64,000 bases of DNA from Noviherbaspirillum sp. L7-7A (GTDB lineage: Bacteria > Pseudomonadota > Gammaproteobacteria > Burkholderiales > Burkholderiaceae_D), in contig NZ_JAHQRJ010000001.1 of the NCBI RefSeq assembly GCF_019052805.1, positions 2,294,001-2,358,000 on the forward strand, given 5' to 3'. The notes beneath the pieces were generated by a model. The model saw nothing but the letters and a program-made list of their open reading frames with translations. It had not been told where the DNA came from and ran no database searches. Each line of letters opens with the position of its first letter. Positions within the stretch are counted from its first letter, which is position 1. Made by a program: the position numbers and the translations under genes. Positions 28,702 to 37,866 of this stretch are shown here, piece after piece.

Positions 28702-29535
28702 TTAGTCGGCCCACACCACCCAGCCGCTGTAGGCGCTGAGCAGCACGAACAGGCCGAAGACGATGCGGTACCAGGCAAAGAAGGTGAAGTCATGGGTGCT
28801 GATATAGCGCAGCAGCCAGCGCACGCACAGGAAAGCCGAGCCGAAGGCGGCGATGGTGCCCACGGTAAACATTGGCAGATCGGCGGCCGACAGCAGCGCG
28901 CGCTCCTTGTACAGCGAATAGACCGTGGCCGCCAGCAGGGTCGGGATGGCCAGAAAGAAGGAAAACTCGGTGGCCGCCTTGCGCGACAGGCCGAACATCA
29001 TGCCGCCGATGATGGTGGCGCCGGAGCGGCTGGTGCCCGGAATCAGCGCGAAGGCCTGGGCGCAGCCCACCTTGAAGGCATCCAGCACCGTCATGTCGTC
29101 CACCGACTCGACCCGGGCCGGCCGGTCCTGAGCGCGCTGGCGCTTTTCAACCCAGAGGATCACGAAGCCGCCGAGGATGAAGGCCAGCGCCACCGGCACC
29201 GGCGCAAACAGCACCGCCTTGATGCTCTTGCTGAAGATAAAGCCCAGCATCGCTGCCGGCACGAAGGCGACGATCAGGTTCAGCACGAACAGCTGCGCGC
29301 GGCGCTCGCTGAACATGCCGGTCAGCACCGCTGCGATGCGCACGCGGTATTCCCAGATCACGGCCAGCATCGCGCCGGCCTGGATGGCGATCTCGAACAC
29401 CTTGACCTTGTCGCCGGTGAAATTGAGCAGGCTGCCGGTCAGAATCAGGTGGCCTGTGGAAGAGATCGGCAGGAATTCGGTGAATCCCTCGACGATGCCC
29501 ATGATGAATGCTTTAAAAAGTAATACCAGATCCAT
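28702..29535 (-). CDS. uppP: Undecaprenyl-diphosphatase (UppP/BacA)
   Basis: This membrane enzyme dephosphorylates undecaprenyl diphosphate to recycle the lipid carrier of cell-wall synthesis; overproduction confers bacitracin resistance in other bacteria. The 277 residues and about eight hydrophobic segments fit the family. The two signature motifs are present: [17 protein letters not shown] near the N-terminus and [10 protein letters not shown] in the middle. The terminator of the DUF1439 gene lies upstream, so uppP has its own promoter in the 29536-29593 region or just before. Confidence 0.96.
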   Translation of the reverse strand: MDLVLLFKAFIMGIVEGFTEFLPISSTGHLILTGSLLNFTGDKVKVFEIAIQAGAMLAVIWEYRVRIAAVLTGMFSERRAQLFVLNLIVAFVPAAMLGFIFSKSIKAVLFAPVPVALAFILGGFVILWVEKRQRAQDRPARVESVDDMTVLDAFKVGCAQAFALIPGTSRSGATIIGGMMFGLSRKAATEFSFFLAIPTLLAATVYSLYKERALLSAADLPMFTVGTIAAFGSAFLCVRWLLRYISTHDFTFFAWYRIVFGLFVLLSAYSGWVVWAD

Positions 29536-29593
29536 GCTTGTATTTTTCTTGGGTAAAAGATGCGCTGCGGGAGCCTGCGCGTTGAAAAAGGAA

Positions 29594-29620
29594 AACCCGC
29601 CGGGATGATACAGGCGGGTT
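29594..29620 (-). terminator. Rho-independent terminator after the DUF1439 gene
   Basis: On the minus strand AACCCGCC and GGCGGGTT form an 8-bp stem with an 11-base loop, followed by TTTTCC and further T-rich sequence. It lies 29 bp after the stop codon of the lipoprotein gene and before uppP. Confidence 0.85.
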
Positions 29621-29648
29621 CGGTAGGTAGCCCCCGAGACAGATCGGT

Positions 29649-30200
29649 TCAGTTGACCGGCGCAAAGGTTACCACGAGGCGATCCGGCTGAGTGACGATT
29701 TTCTGGGGCGCAAACTGCACGCCGGCATAGCGCAGGTCGCCGGGCGAAAAGCTGTACACCGGCAGGTCGCCCAGCAGCTGCGCGGCCAGGAAACTGGCGA
29801 TATTGGCAAGCTGGCCGCCGAATGCCTGGTCCAGCCCCGGTATGCGCAATTCATCCACCCGCGGGTCGCCCAGCAGCAGCACGCCGCGCGACATGTCCAC
29901 CCGCGGCACGCCCGACAGGGTCAGGCTGCCGCGGATGCCCCTGCCCAGCGCCAGCACCGGCGCTACTGACAGATCCACGCTGGTGGCAATCCGGTTCAGC
30001 TCGGGCTGCATGGCCAGGCGCGGATTGACCGCGGTGACATCGAACAGGCCCAGGTAACGCTGGTTATACGGAAACCGGGGCTCCAGGCCCTGCTGCAGGC
30101 GTGACACCGGCACTTCCACGTCGCGCGGGCCGATCAGGCCGGCGCAGGACGCCAGCATCAGCAGGCCCAGCAAGGCCAGCAGGGAAAACAGCCGCTTCAT
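29649..30200 (-). CDS. DUF1439 lipoprotein (YceB-like)
   Basis: This 183-residue predicted lipoprotein has the signal [19 protein letters not shown] with lipobox LASC. The mature domain matches the DUF1439 / E. coli YceB pattern: [39 protein letters not shown] and repeated beta segments to LVVTFAPVN. The role in the envelope is not established for this family. The ATG at 30200 overlaps the stop codon of the cysteine-cluster gene by four bases, so the two are one operon, ended by the hairpin at 29594. Confidence 0.88.
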   Translation of the reverse strand: MKRLFSLLALLGLLMLASCAGLIGPRDVEVPVSRLQQGLEPRFPYNQRYLGLFDVTAVNPRLAMQPELNRIATSVDLSVAPVLALGRGIRGSLTLSGVPRVDMSRGVLLLGDPRVDELRIPGLDQAFGGQLANIASFLAAQLLGDLPVYSFSPGDLRYAGVQFAPQKIVTQPDRLVVTFAPVN

Positions 30201-30463
30201 GCCATGGTCTCCTTCTCCAGCCTGTCCAGCCAAGCCATTGCCTGTTCGCGGCTGGAGCCGCACATCTCGACGGAAGGCCTGAGGCTGGCGCACACCGCCG
30301 GCCGGGCCGGACTGCCGAAGATACGGCAGCCGTTGGCCTCGTCAAGCTGAATGCAACGCACGCCGGCCGGCTTGCCGTCGGGCATGCCGGGAATGGCGGA
30401 AGTGATGGAAGGCGCGGTGCAGCAGGCACCGCAGCCGGGACGGCAGGACATGGCGGGGGTCAT
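30197..30463 (-). CDS. YkgJ-type cysteine cluster protein
   Basis: This small protein of about 88 residues has eight-cysteine-type spacing: CRPGCGACC, then CIQLD, CRIFG, AVCASL and MCGSS. This is the YkgJ family (putative Fe-S or zinc cluster protein, function unknown). The start is taken as the ATG at 30463 (MTPAMSC); no strong ribosome-binding site decides between this and an ATG four codons later. It overlaps the lipoprotein gene by 4 bp (ATGA). Confidence 0.85.
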   Translation of the reverse strand: MTPAMSCRPGCGACCTAPSITSAIPGMPDGKPAGVRCIQLDEANGCRIFGSPARPAVCASLRPSVEMCGSSREQAMAWLDRLEKETMA

Positions 30464-30566
30464 CGGGGGATTGTACTGAAAAAGCGGAGCAGACTCGAAC
30501 CGTTGCCATCGTGAGGGGTATAGACATCTCGTCACACGCCAATACACTCATTGCGCATAGGGCATC

Positions 30567-30590
30567 GCCTTACAGCCTTACAGCCTTACA
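30567..30590. repeat. Three tandem GCCTTACA units
   Basis: An 8-bp unit repeated exactly three times in the 296-bp intergenic region 30464-30759. The rest of the region shows nothing recognised. The repeat number could vary by slippage. Confidence 0.8.
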
Positions 30591-30759
30591 ACCGTAAAGC
30601 GCACCGTGGAACAACGTCTACAGGCGCAACGATGACAATGCCTGGAACACAGGCAAGAGACATCAAGCCCTCGCCGCCAAGAAGTTCCAGCCAATAAGGA
30701 ACCAGCTTTGACCGAGCGGTACCCACCGGTCCATTCTTTTATTTTGTCAGAGGCGCCCC

Positions 30760-31692
30760 ATGAAGATCGATGGCAAGAAACTTGATGAAATGCCTTATGC
30801 ATGGCATGACGTTGTCACGCACGGGAATGCGCACATACAACTGACACCGCCAAAGCTGCAGGCCAGGCCGGAGAGCATGGCGAAGCTGATGCAAGCAAAG
30901 GAATGTTCAGGCAAGGCAGTAAGCACGACCAGCGTCCAGAACACAGGCATGCGCTGGATGCCGTTTGAAAGGATGTACAACCCGCAAACCGATTTCCCCA
31001 ACAACAGCGGCCGCGTGGAGACATTACGGCCCCAAGGCACCCTGCTGGAGGAAACGCGGAACATTCATGCCTTCGATGAGCGCCCCGGCGATGAACGCAT
31101 AGTCGATCAACGCAAAATAAATGTAGCCCGGCATTTCACCAACACCTGGCCCAGCCGCCTTCCCTCCCATCAGCAACGGCAGCTTGAACATGGCAGTTAT
31201 TATCTGATCACTCCGGACGGCCAATCGCGGCAATGCCGCGACTACCCGGATTTCGCCAAGTTTGTCGATGCTGTCCAGACCGGCGACCTGCCCGAACGCA
31301 TACTCCACGTGGCAGGACCGCAGCTGCATAACTTCCTCTGCCAGACCTATCTATACAATCCTGCCCTTTCCCTGTTTGGACACGTGGGCCAACGCCGGGT
31401 TGAGCCGATGCCGAATCTGCGCACCGTATACGACATCGCGCGCAACCAGCAGGGCCAGGTGCAGGTGCGTTACACCGCCCGGGATGATGGCCTTGACCGC
31501 GCAATGCTGGTCGGCATTGAAGATTACGATGAGCACGAAGCCAGCGCACTCATGCCTGCCAGCATCAGATTTAGCGGAAGTCTTTTGTTTTCGCCCGACG
31601 GCGCCTGCGCAATCGGGCCGGTGCGGATGCATGCCACCGCAATGCAATTCTCGGAGCCCACAGCCCTGGCGGTAACCGACAGTTTCGCTTGA
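30760..31692 (+). CDS. Orphan protein, possible secreted effector
   Basis: This 310-residue protein belongs to no family I recognise. A GAGG ribosome-binding site is six bases before the ATG. There is no signal peptide or membrane segment. The sequence is polar and mixed, with a compact-looking middle part (HGSYYLITPDGQSRQCRDYPDFAKFVDAV) and a C-terminal part (TVYDIARNQQGQVQVRYTA). It is a single gene between a cysteine-cluster gene and a TetR-regulated efflux operon. Like the orphan at 21169, it looks like an accessory single-gene insertion. A GGAACC motif 57-62 bp upstream does not have hrp-box spacing. Function unknown. Confidence 0.7.
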   Translation: MKIDGKKLDEMPYAWHDVVTHGNAHIQLTPPKLQARPESMAKLMQAKECSGKAVSTTSVQNTGMRWMPFERMYNPQTDFPNNSGRVETLRPQGTLLEETRNIHAFDERPGDERIVDQRKINVARHFTNTWPSRLPSHQQRQLEHGSYYLITPDGQSRQCRDYPDFAKFVDAVQTGDLPERILHVAGPQLHNFLCQTYLYNPALSLFGHVGQRRVEPMPNLRTVYDIARNQQGQVQVRYTARDDGLDRAMLVGIEDYDEHEASALMPASIRFSGSLLFSPDGACAIGPVRMHATAMQFSEPTALAVTDSFA

Positions 31693-31717
31693 CGCTGACC
31701 TGAACGGCACTTACATT
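31689..31717 (+). promoter_or_regulatory. Probable sigma-70 promoter of the TetR-RND operon
   Basis: TTGACG (31689-31694) and TACATT (31712-31717) are spaced 17 bp apart, close to the sigma-70 consensus. The downstream end runs into the palindromic operator, a standard arrangement for autorepression. Confidence 0.6.
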
Positions 31718-31733
31718 ACTGACTCGTCAGTAA
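31716..31733. promoter_or_regulatory. Palindromic TetR-type operator
   Basis: TTACTGAC and GTCAGTAA form a perfect 8-bp inverted repeat around TC, immediately after the -10 element and 18 bp before the TetR start codon. Its position fits binding by the adjacent TetR repressor. Confidence 0.8.
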
Positions 31734-31751
31734 GTTATAAGAAGTGCCTAG

Positions 31752-32414
31752 ATGCAATGCCCGTTCAAAAACAAACCGCGCTGGACGCGTCGCAAGGATG
31801 CCCGGCCCCAGGAACTGCTGGCTGCCGCGCTGACGCTGTTTGTTGAACGCGGTTATGCGGCTACCCGCCTCGACGATGTGGCAGCCCGCGCCGGCGTGTC
31901 CAAGGGCACGCTGTACCTCTACTTCGCCAGCAAGGAAGAACTGTTCCGGGCGGTGGTCCGGGAAAACCTGGTGCCGGTGCTGGACGAGGCGGAACAGATC
32001 ATCGATGGCTATGCCGGTGACAGCGCCAACCTGCTGCGCGAATTCATTCTGGGCTGGTGGCAGCGCATCGGCGATACGCCGCTGGCCGGCCTGACCAAGC
32101 TGATGATGGCCGAGTCGGGCAACTTCCCCGAAGTCGCCCAGTTCTATCACGATGAAATCATTTCCCGCAGCGACGCGCTGATCGTGCGCATGCTGGAACG
32201 CGGCATGGCGCGCGGCGAATTCCGGCAAGTGGACGCGGCGCAGGCGCGGCTGGTGATTGTGTCGCCCATACTGATGCTGATGCTGTGGCGGCATTCGTTC
32301 GATTTGTGTCGGCCTGAACCAATTTCAGTAGGCGCTTACCTGGATACCGTCATCGACCTGATGATGCACGGTCTGCTCCCTTCCTCCCCTCACACTCTCT
32401 CTCCGACGGAATAG
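31752..32414 (+). CDS. TetR family transcriptional repressor of RND efflux
   Basis: This 220-residue regulator has an N-terminal helix-turn-helix (LAAALTLFVERGYAATRLDDVAARAGVSKGTLYLYFASKEELFRAV shape, with AGVSKGTLYLYF as the recognition part) and an all-helical ligand-binding C-terminal domain. It is two bases upstream of the RND adaptor gene in the same direction, so it should regulate its own operon through the palindrome at 31716. The start codon has only a weak ribosome-binding site. The inducer is unknown. Confidence 0.92.
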   Translation: MQCPFKNKPRWTRRKDARPQELLAAALTLFVERGYAATRLDDVAARAGVSKGTLYLYFASKEELFRAVVRENLVPVLDEAEQIIDGYAGDSANLLREFILGWWQRIGDTPLAGLTKLMMAESGNFPEVAQFYHDEIISRSDALIVRMLERGMARGEFRQVDAAQARLVIVSPILMLMLWRHSFDLCRPEPISVGAYLDTVIDLMMHGLLPSSPHTLSPTE

Positions 32415-32416
32415 TC

Positions 32417-33574
32417 ATGCTCAGACGCCGGTCATTCTGGATCATTGCCATCGTATTGCTGCTCGGAGCGGTCGGCGCACGCGGCTTCGTCAAGTCGCGG
32501 CAGGCTGCCGCCAGCACGCAAGCCAGCGCGCGGACCGAAGCGCCGCCACTGCAGTTCCTGGCCTCCGACCTGCTGACGGCCACGCCGCGCGACCTGCGGC
32601 AGACGCTGTCGGTGACGGGTTCGCTGCGGGCCATCAACCAGGCCGCGGTGAAGGCCCGGGTGGCGGGCGAAGTGCGGGAAGTGCTGGTGCGCGAGGGCGA
32701 GGCGGTGACTGCCGGCCAGGTGCTGGTGCGCATGGACGAAAGCGACTACTGGGCGCGGCAGGCGCAGTCGGAAGCGGCACTGGTGGCGGCGCGCGGCCAG
32801 CTCGACATCGCCATCAAGGCACGCGACAACAACCGGGCCCTGCTGGAGCGCGGCTTCATCTCCAAGAATGCATTCGACACCACCGCCAGCCAGTACGACA
32901 TCGCGCTGGCCAATGTCGACGCCGCGGCGGGCGCGCTGGCGGTCACGAAGAAGGCGCTGGCCGATACGGTGATCCGCGCGCCGATTGCCGGCCTGGTTGC
33001 CAGCCGCAGCGTGCAGCCGGGCGAAAAGGTCGCGGTCGACGGCAAGCTGCTGGACGTGGTCGATCTGTCGAAGATGGAAATGGAAGTGGCGGTGCCCACC
33101 AGCGACATTCTCAGCATCGCGCCCGGCCAGGAAGTGGCGGTCAAGGTCGAAGGCCTGGCCCAGCCCATGCCGGCGCGGGTGGCAAGGATCAATCCGGCGA
33201 CCCAGGCCGGCTCGCGCTCCATCATGGCTTACCTGCAGCTGGACAATCCGCAAAGCCTGCTGCGCTCCGGCATGTTCGGCGAGGCGCGGCTGACGCTGTC
33301 GAAGAAATCCGGCGTACTGGCGCTGCCGCAGTCGGCCCTGCAGGGCAATGGCGACACCTTCTTCGTCTATGCGATCGAAGGCGACAAGCTGGAACGCAAG
33401 ACGGTGCAGACCGGCATCACCGGCAGCGACGGCGACGCGGTGCTGGTGGAAATCACCGGCGGCCTGGCGCCGGGCGCGCAGGTGGTGCGCCGCAATCTCG
33501 GCAACCTGCCCACCGGCGCGACGGTGAAGGTGCTGCAGACCGCCGCCGGCCCGATCGACGCGTCGGCGCGCTAG
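32417..33574 (+). CDS. RND efflux periplasmic adaptor
   Basis: This membrane fusion protein of 385 residues starts with an uncleaved-looking N-terminal helix (RRSFWIIAIVLLLGAVGARGF). It has the split lipoyl domain (VKARVAGEVREVLVREGEAVTAGQVLVRMD ... TVIRAPIAGLVASRSVQPGEKV), an intervening helical hairpin and a C-terminal beta-barrel region. It links the pump encoded 12 bp downstream to an outer-membrane channel. The operon has no channel gene of its own, but tolC lies about 1 kb beyond the pump gene. Confidence 0.93.
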   Translation: MLRRRSFWIIAIVLLLGAVGARGFVKSRQAAASTQASARTEAPPLQFLASDLLTATPRDLRQTLSVTGSLRAINQAAVKARVAGEVREVLVREGEAVTAGQVLVRMDESDYWARQAQSEAALVAARGQLDIAIKARDNNRALLERGFISKNAFDTTASQYDIALANVDAAAGALAVTKKALADTVIRAPIAGLVASRSVQPGEKVAVDGKLLDVVDLSKMEMEVAVPTSDILSIAPGQEVAVKVEGLAQPMPARVARINPATQAGSRSIMAYLQLDNPQSLLRSGMFGEARLTLSKKSGVLALPQSALQGNGDTFFVYAIEGDKLERKTVQTGITGSDGDAVLVEITGGLAPGAQVVRRNLGNLPTGATVKVLQTAAGPIDASAR

Positions 33575-33586
33575 AGGGAGGCGACC

Positions 33587-36500
33587 ATGTGGTTTACCCG
33601 CATCAGCATAGCCAATCCCGTGCTGGCCACCATGATGATGGTGGCCTTCGTCGTCCTCGGCCTGTTTTCCTATCAGCGGCTGCAGGTCGACCAGTTCCCG
33701 GACATCACCTTCCCCATCGTGGTGGTGCAGACCGAGTATCCGGGCGCATCGCCGGAATCGGTGGAGTCCGACGTCACCCGCAAGATCGAGGAAGTGGTCA
33801 ACACCATCAACGGCATCGACAGCCTGACCTCGCGTTCCTACGAGGGCAACTCAGTGGTGATCATCCGCTTCCTGCTGACGGTGGACGCGGCGCAGGCGGC
33901 GCAGGACGTGAGGGAAAAGGTGGCGCTGGTCAAGCCGGCCTTCCGCAAGGAGGTCAAGGAGCCGCGCATCATGCGCTACGACCCGGCCGACCGGGCCATC
34001 TTCTCGATCTCGGTCTCGGCCGAGGAAGGCAGCCAGCGCAACCTGCGCGAGCTGACCACGATCGCCGACCAGGTGGTGAGGAAGCGGCTGGAAAATGTGC
34101 GCGGCGTGGGCTCGGTGACGCTGGTGGGCGGCGTCAAGCGCGAAATCCAGATCTATGTGCGGCCCGGCGACATGGAAGCGATGGGCGTGGGCGTGGACCA
34201 GGTGATCGCCGCGGTGCGCAATGAAAACCAGGAACTGCCGACCGGCGCCATCCGCGCAGCCGACAATGAAAAGGTGGTGCAGGTGCAGGGCCGCATCGGC
34301 GACCCGGGCGAATTCAAGCGCATCATCGTGGCCCGCCGCGGCGGCCAGCCGGTGCTGCTGTCGCAGGTGGCCACGGTGGTGGACAGCCAGCAGGAACAGG
34401 AAACGCTGGCACTGTACAACGGCCGCCGCACCCTGGCCATGGACATCCTGAAGGCGCAGGGCCAGAACACCATCGAGGTGGTGGATGGCCTGCGCCAGGC
34501 CCTGGCCGAGATGGCGCCGACCATGCGCGCGCTCTACCCCGGCGTGCGGCTGGAAGTGATCAAGGACGGATCGCGCCAGATCCGGGTGGGCGTGGAGAAC
34601 GTGCGCAAGACCCTGATCGAGGGCGCGGTGCTGACCATCCTGATCGTGTTCCTGTTTCTGAACTCCTGGCGCTCCACCGTGATCACCGGGCTCACCCTGC
34701 CGGTGGCGCTGATCGGCACCTTCCTGTTCATGTATGCCTTCGGCTTCACCATCAACATGATCACGCTGATGGCGCTGTCGCTGTGCGTGGGCCTGCTGAT
34801 CGACGACGCCATCGTGGTGCGGGAGAACATCGTGCGGCATGCCGGCATGCGCATCAACGGCCGCTACAAGAGCCATCGCCAGGCGGCGCTGGAAGGCACG
34901 GCCGAGATCGGCCTGGCGGTGCTGGCCACCACCTTCTCCATCGTCGCGGTGTTCCTGCCGGTGGGCTTCATGGGCGGCATCATCGGCCGCTTCTTCCACC
35001 AGTTCGGCATCACGGTGGTGGCGGCGGTGCTGATCTCGATGTTCGTTTCCTTCACGCTGGACCCGATGCTGTCCTCGGTCTGGCCCGACCCCGATGCCCA
35101 TGGCCGCGCCGGCAAGCGCACCCTCTACGACCGCACCATCGGCCGCGTCACCGGCAAGTTCGAGGACTGGGTGCAGTCACTGTCGCGCCTCTACCAGGTG
35201 CTCTTGAAATGGTCATTGCGCCATCGCGTGGCTACCCTGGTGCTGGCCATCGTCACCTTCTTCGCCGGCCTGGCGCTGCCCGCCTCCGGGCTGATCGGCA
35301 GCGAATTCGTGCCGCAGGCCGACTATTCCGAAACCGGCGTGGCCTTCTACACGCCGGTCGGCTCGTCGCTGGAGCTGACCGAATCCAAGGCGCGCCAGGT
35401 GGAAGCGGCGCTGCGCGAATTCCCGGAAGTGCTGGACCTGTACACTACGATCAATACCGGCAATGCCGCCGGCAAGAACTTCGCCACCACCTTCGTGCGC
35501 CTGAAGCCGCGCGCCGAGCGCAGCCGCAGCGCGGCCCAGCTGACCATGCCGCTGCGGCAGCGCCTGGCCGGCATTCCCGGCATTACCGTCACCCTGGTCG
35601 GCAGCCTCGACGACGTCGGCGGCGACAACAAGCAGGTGCGTTTCTCCATCCTGGGCAACGACCTGACGCAGCTGGCGCGCATCTCGGACGAGGTGCAGCA
35701 GCGGCTGCGCAAGATACCGGGCGTGGTCGATCTCGATTCCAGCATGAAGGCGCAGAAGCCCACCATTTCCATCCAGCCGCGGCGCGACATCGGGGCCGAT
35801 CTCGGCGTGGGCGTGGCGCAGATCGGCAATGCGCTGCGGCCGCTGCTGGCCGGCGAGGCCGCGAGCAGCTGGCGCGGCCCTGACGATGAAAACTACGACG
35901 TCACCGTGCGCCTGGCGCCGTCCGACCGGGGGAGCAGCGAAGACTTGTCGCGCCTGATGCTGACCAGCTCCCAGCTCAACGCCGACGGCTCGCCGCGCAT
36001 GGTGCCGCTGCGCCAGATCGCCACCGTGGCGCCCTCGCTCGGCGCCAACCAGATCAACCGGCGCAACTTGAACCGCGAAGTCGAGATCTCGGCCAATGCA
36101 GTCGGCCGCTCGGCCGGCCAGGTCAATGCCGACATCAAGCAGGCGCTGGACGAGATGCACTGGCCGCCCGGCTACCGCTACGAGATCGGCGGCGCCGCCA
36201 AGAACATGAAGGAGTCGTTCGGCTATGCGCTGTCGGCGCTGGCGCTGGCGATCATCTTCATCTACATGATCCTGGCCTCGCAGTTCGCCAGCTTCCTGCA
36301 GCCGGTGGCCATCATGTCGGCGCTGCCGCTAACGCTGATCGGCGTGTTCCTGGCGCTGATGTCCTTCCGCTCCACGCTCAACATGTTCTCCATCATCGGC
36401 TTCATCATGCTGATGGGCCTGGTGACCAAGAACGCGATCCTGCTGGTGGACTTTGCCAACCAGGCGCGCCAGGCCGGCATGGAGCGCGGCGCGGCGCTGC

Positions 36501-36805
36501 TGGAAGCGGCCCATGTGCGGCTGCGGCCCATCCTGATGACCACGCTGGCGATGGTGTTCGGCATGGTGCCGCTGGCGTTCGGCCTCTCGGAAGGTTCGGA
36601 GCAGCGCGCGCCGATGGGCCAGGCAGTGATCGGCGGCATCATCACCTCGTCCATCCTGACCCTGGTGGTGGTGCCGGTGATTTATACCTATCTCGACGAT
36701 TTCGCCGCCTGGGCCATGCGGCGGCGGCGCCCTGCCGGGACGGTCGGCCAGGGTGCGGCGCCGATCGTCGCGCCGCAAGCCGGTCATCGCGATGACGGGC
36801 TTTGA
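33587..36805 (+). CDS. RND family efflux permease
   Basis: This proton-driven pump of 1072 residues has the standard RND duplication: two sets of transmembrane helices and two large periplasmic loops. The first membrane helix follows [16 protein letters not shown]. The proton-relay pair of aspartates is in [13 protein letters not shown], and the second half has [26 protein letters not shown] precedes the start. It is closest to hydrophobe/amphiphile (HAE-1 / MdtBC-like) exporters; substrates cannot be read from sequence. It is regulated with the adaptor by the TetR gene at the head of the operon. Confidence 0.94.
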   Translation: MWFTRISIANPVLATMMMVAFVVLGLFSYQRLQVDQFPDITFPIVVVQTEYPGASPESVESDVTRKIEEVVNTINGIDSLTSRSYEGNSVVIIRFLLTVDAAQAAQDVREKVALVKPAFRKEVKEPRIMRYDPADRAIFSISVSAEEGSQRNLRELTTIADQVVRKRLENVRGVGSVTLVGGVKREIQIYVRPGDMEAMGVGVDQVIAAVRNENQELPTGAIRAADNEKVVQVQGRIGDPGEFKRIIVARRGGQPVLLSQVATVVDSQQEQETLALYNGRRTLAMDILKAQGQNTIEVVDGLRQALAEMAPTMRALYPGVRLEVIKDGSRQIRVGVENVRKTLIEGAVLTILIVFLFLNSWRSTVITGLTLPVALIGTFLFMYAFGFTINMITLMALSLCVGLLIDDAIVVRENIVRHAGMRINGRYKSHRQAALEGTAEIGLAVLATTFSIVAVFLPVGFMGGIIGRFFHQFGITVVAAVLISMFVSFTLDPMLSSVWPDPDAHGRAGKRTLYDRTIGRVTGKFEDWVQSLSRLYQVLLKWSLRHRVATLVLAIVTFFAGLALPASGLIGSEFVPQADYSETGVAFYTPVGSSLELTESKARQVEAALREFPEVLDLYTTINTGNAAGKNFATTFVRLKPRAERSRSAAQLTMPLRQRLAGIPGITVTLVGSLDDVGGDNKQVRFSILGNDLTQLARISDEVQQRLRKIPGVVDLDSSMKAQKPTISIQPRRDIGADLGVGVAQIGNALRPLLAGEAASSWRGPDDENYDVTVRLAPSDRGSSEDLSRLMLTSSQLNADGSPRMVPLRQIATVAPSLGANQINRRNLNREVEISANAVGRSAGQVNADIKQALDEMHWPPGYRYEIGGAAKNMKESFGYALSALALAIIFIYMILASQFASFLQPVAIMSALPLTLIGVFLALMSFRSTLNMFSIIGFIMLMGLVTKNAILLVDFANQARQAGMERGAALLEAAHVRLRPILMTTLAMVFGMVPLAFGLSEGSEQRAPMGQAVIGGIITSSILTLVVVPVIYTYLDDFAAWAMRRRRPAGTVGQGAAPIVAPQAGHRDDGL

Positions 36806-36848
36806 TAAAATTGCGCCATTTTTCCATTCCTGATACTGAGCCTTCCCC

Positions 36849-37514
36849 ATGAACATCGAGCAAGCCCGCTTCAACATGATCGAACAGCAGATCCGCACCT
36901 GGGACGTCCTGGATACGGAGATACTGGACCTGCTGCATGTGGTCAGGCGCGAAGCCTTCGTCCCCGAGGCCGTCCGCAGCCTGGCCTTCGTGGACACCGA
37001 AATCCCGCTGCCGGGCGGCGAAAACATGCTGCCGCCCAAGTTCGAAGCGCGCGTGCTGCAGGAAGTCGCGCCCAGGAAGCACGAAACCGTGCTGGAAATC
37101 GGCGCCGGCACCGGATACATGGCCGCGCTGCTGGCCCACCGGGCGCTGCATGTGACGACCGTGGAAATCTCGCCCGAACTGAAGGCAATGGCGGAAAGGA
37201 ACCTGGCCGACTATGGCGTGGGCAATGTGGACGTGGTGCTGGGCAATGGCGCGTTCGGCTGGGAAGGCAGCGGCCAGTTCACCGCGCCGTATGACGTGAT
37301 CGTCATTTCCGGTTCGCTCCCCATGCTGCCCGACGCCTTCCTGCGCCAGCTGAAGGTTGGCGGCCGGCTGCTGTGCGTGATTGGCGAGCGTCCGGTGATG
37401 GAAGCCCGCCTGATCACCCGCACCTCGGAAACCGGCTACCACACCCGCAACCTGTTCGAAACCAGCGTCACGCCGCTGCGCCAGGCGGCCCACCCTTCCC
37501 ACTTCAAGTTCTGA
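36849..37514 (+). CDS. Protein-L-isoaspartate O-methyltransferase-like protein
   Basis: This SAM-dependent methyltransferase-fold protein has 221 residues. It has the PCMT-like N-terminus MIEQQIRTWDVLD...VRREAFVPE, and motif I VLEIGAGTGYMAALLA followed by TTVEISPEL. Proteins of this group in Burkholderiales lie upstream of a rhodanese and tolC, as here, and are annotated as PCMT family although repair activity is not certain. It is followed by rhodanese after 9 bp and tolC after a further 19 bp, so the three look like one operon. Confidence 0.9.
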   Translation: MNIEQARFNMIEQQIRTWDVLDTEILDLLHVVRREAFVPEAVRSLAFVDTEIPLPGGENMLPPKFEARVLQEVAPRKHETVLEIGAGTGYMAALLAHRALHVTTVEISPELKAMAERNLADYGVGNVDVVLGNGAFGWEGSGQFTAPYDVIVISGSLPMLPDAFLRQLKVGGRLLCVIGERPVMEARLITRTSETGYHTRNLFETSVTPLRQAAHPSHFKF

Positions 37515-37523
37515 GGACCAGCG

Positions 37524-37847
37524 ATGCAACATCTGAGCGCGCCTGAACTGGCGCAATGGCTGGCCGACCCGGCCCGCGAGAAGCCGCTGCTGCTGGACGT
37601 GCGGGAGCCCTGGGAATTCCAGACCTGCCAGATCGCCGGCTCGACCGAGATGCCGATGCGCACGGTGCCGGCGCGGCTGGCCGAACTGCCGCAGGATGCG
37701 CCGGTGGTCTGCATCTGCCACCATGGCGCGCGCAGCATGCAGGTCGCCAATTTCCTGGAGCAGCACGGCTTTTACGAAGTGTCCAACCTGACCGGCGGCA
37801 TCCATGCCTGGGCGCTGCAGGTCGACAACAACATGCCCACTTACTGA
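37524..37847 (+). CDS. Rhodanese-like sulfurtransferase
   Basis: This single-domain rhodanese has 107 residues. The active-site loop is CHHGARS with the catalytic cysteine, preceded by LLLDVREPWEFQTCQIAGS, the typical CDC25/rhodanese N-terminal motif. It lies between the PCMT-like gene and tolC in the same direction. The physiological sulfur donor and acceptor are unknown. Confidence 0.93.
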   Translation: MQHLSAPELAQWLADPAREKPLLLDVREPWEFQTCQIAGSTEMPMRTVPARLAELPQDAPVVCICHHGARSMQVANFLEQHGFYEVSNLTGGIHAWALQVDNNMPTY

Positions 37848-37866
37848 GATCCACGCTGGAGAATCT

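Noticed and set aside
22539..28739. Long plus-strand ORFs antisense to the AOR operon and recQ
   Set aside because: Composition is typical of shadow frames and the minus-strand proteins are unmistakable.
30698..30726. Possible hrp box (GGAACC ... CCAC) upstream of the orphan gene at 30760
   Set aside because: The spacer is 19 bp; HrpL-type boxes need 15-16, and the other effector candidates have no such motif.
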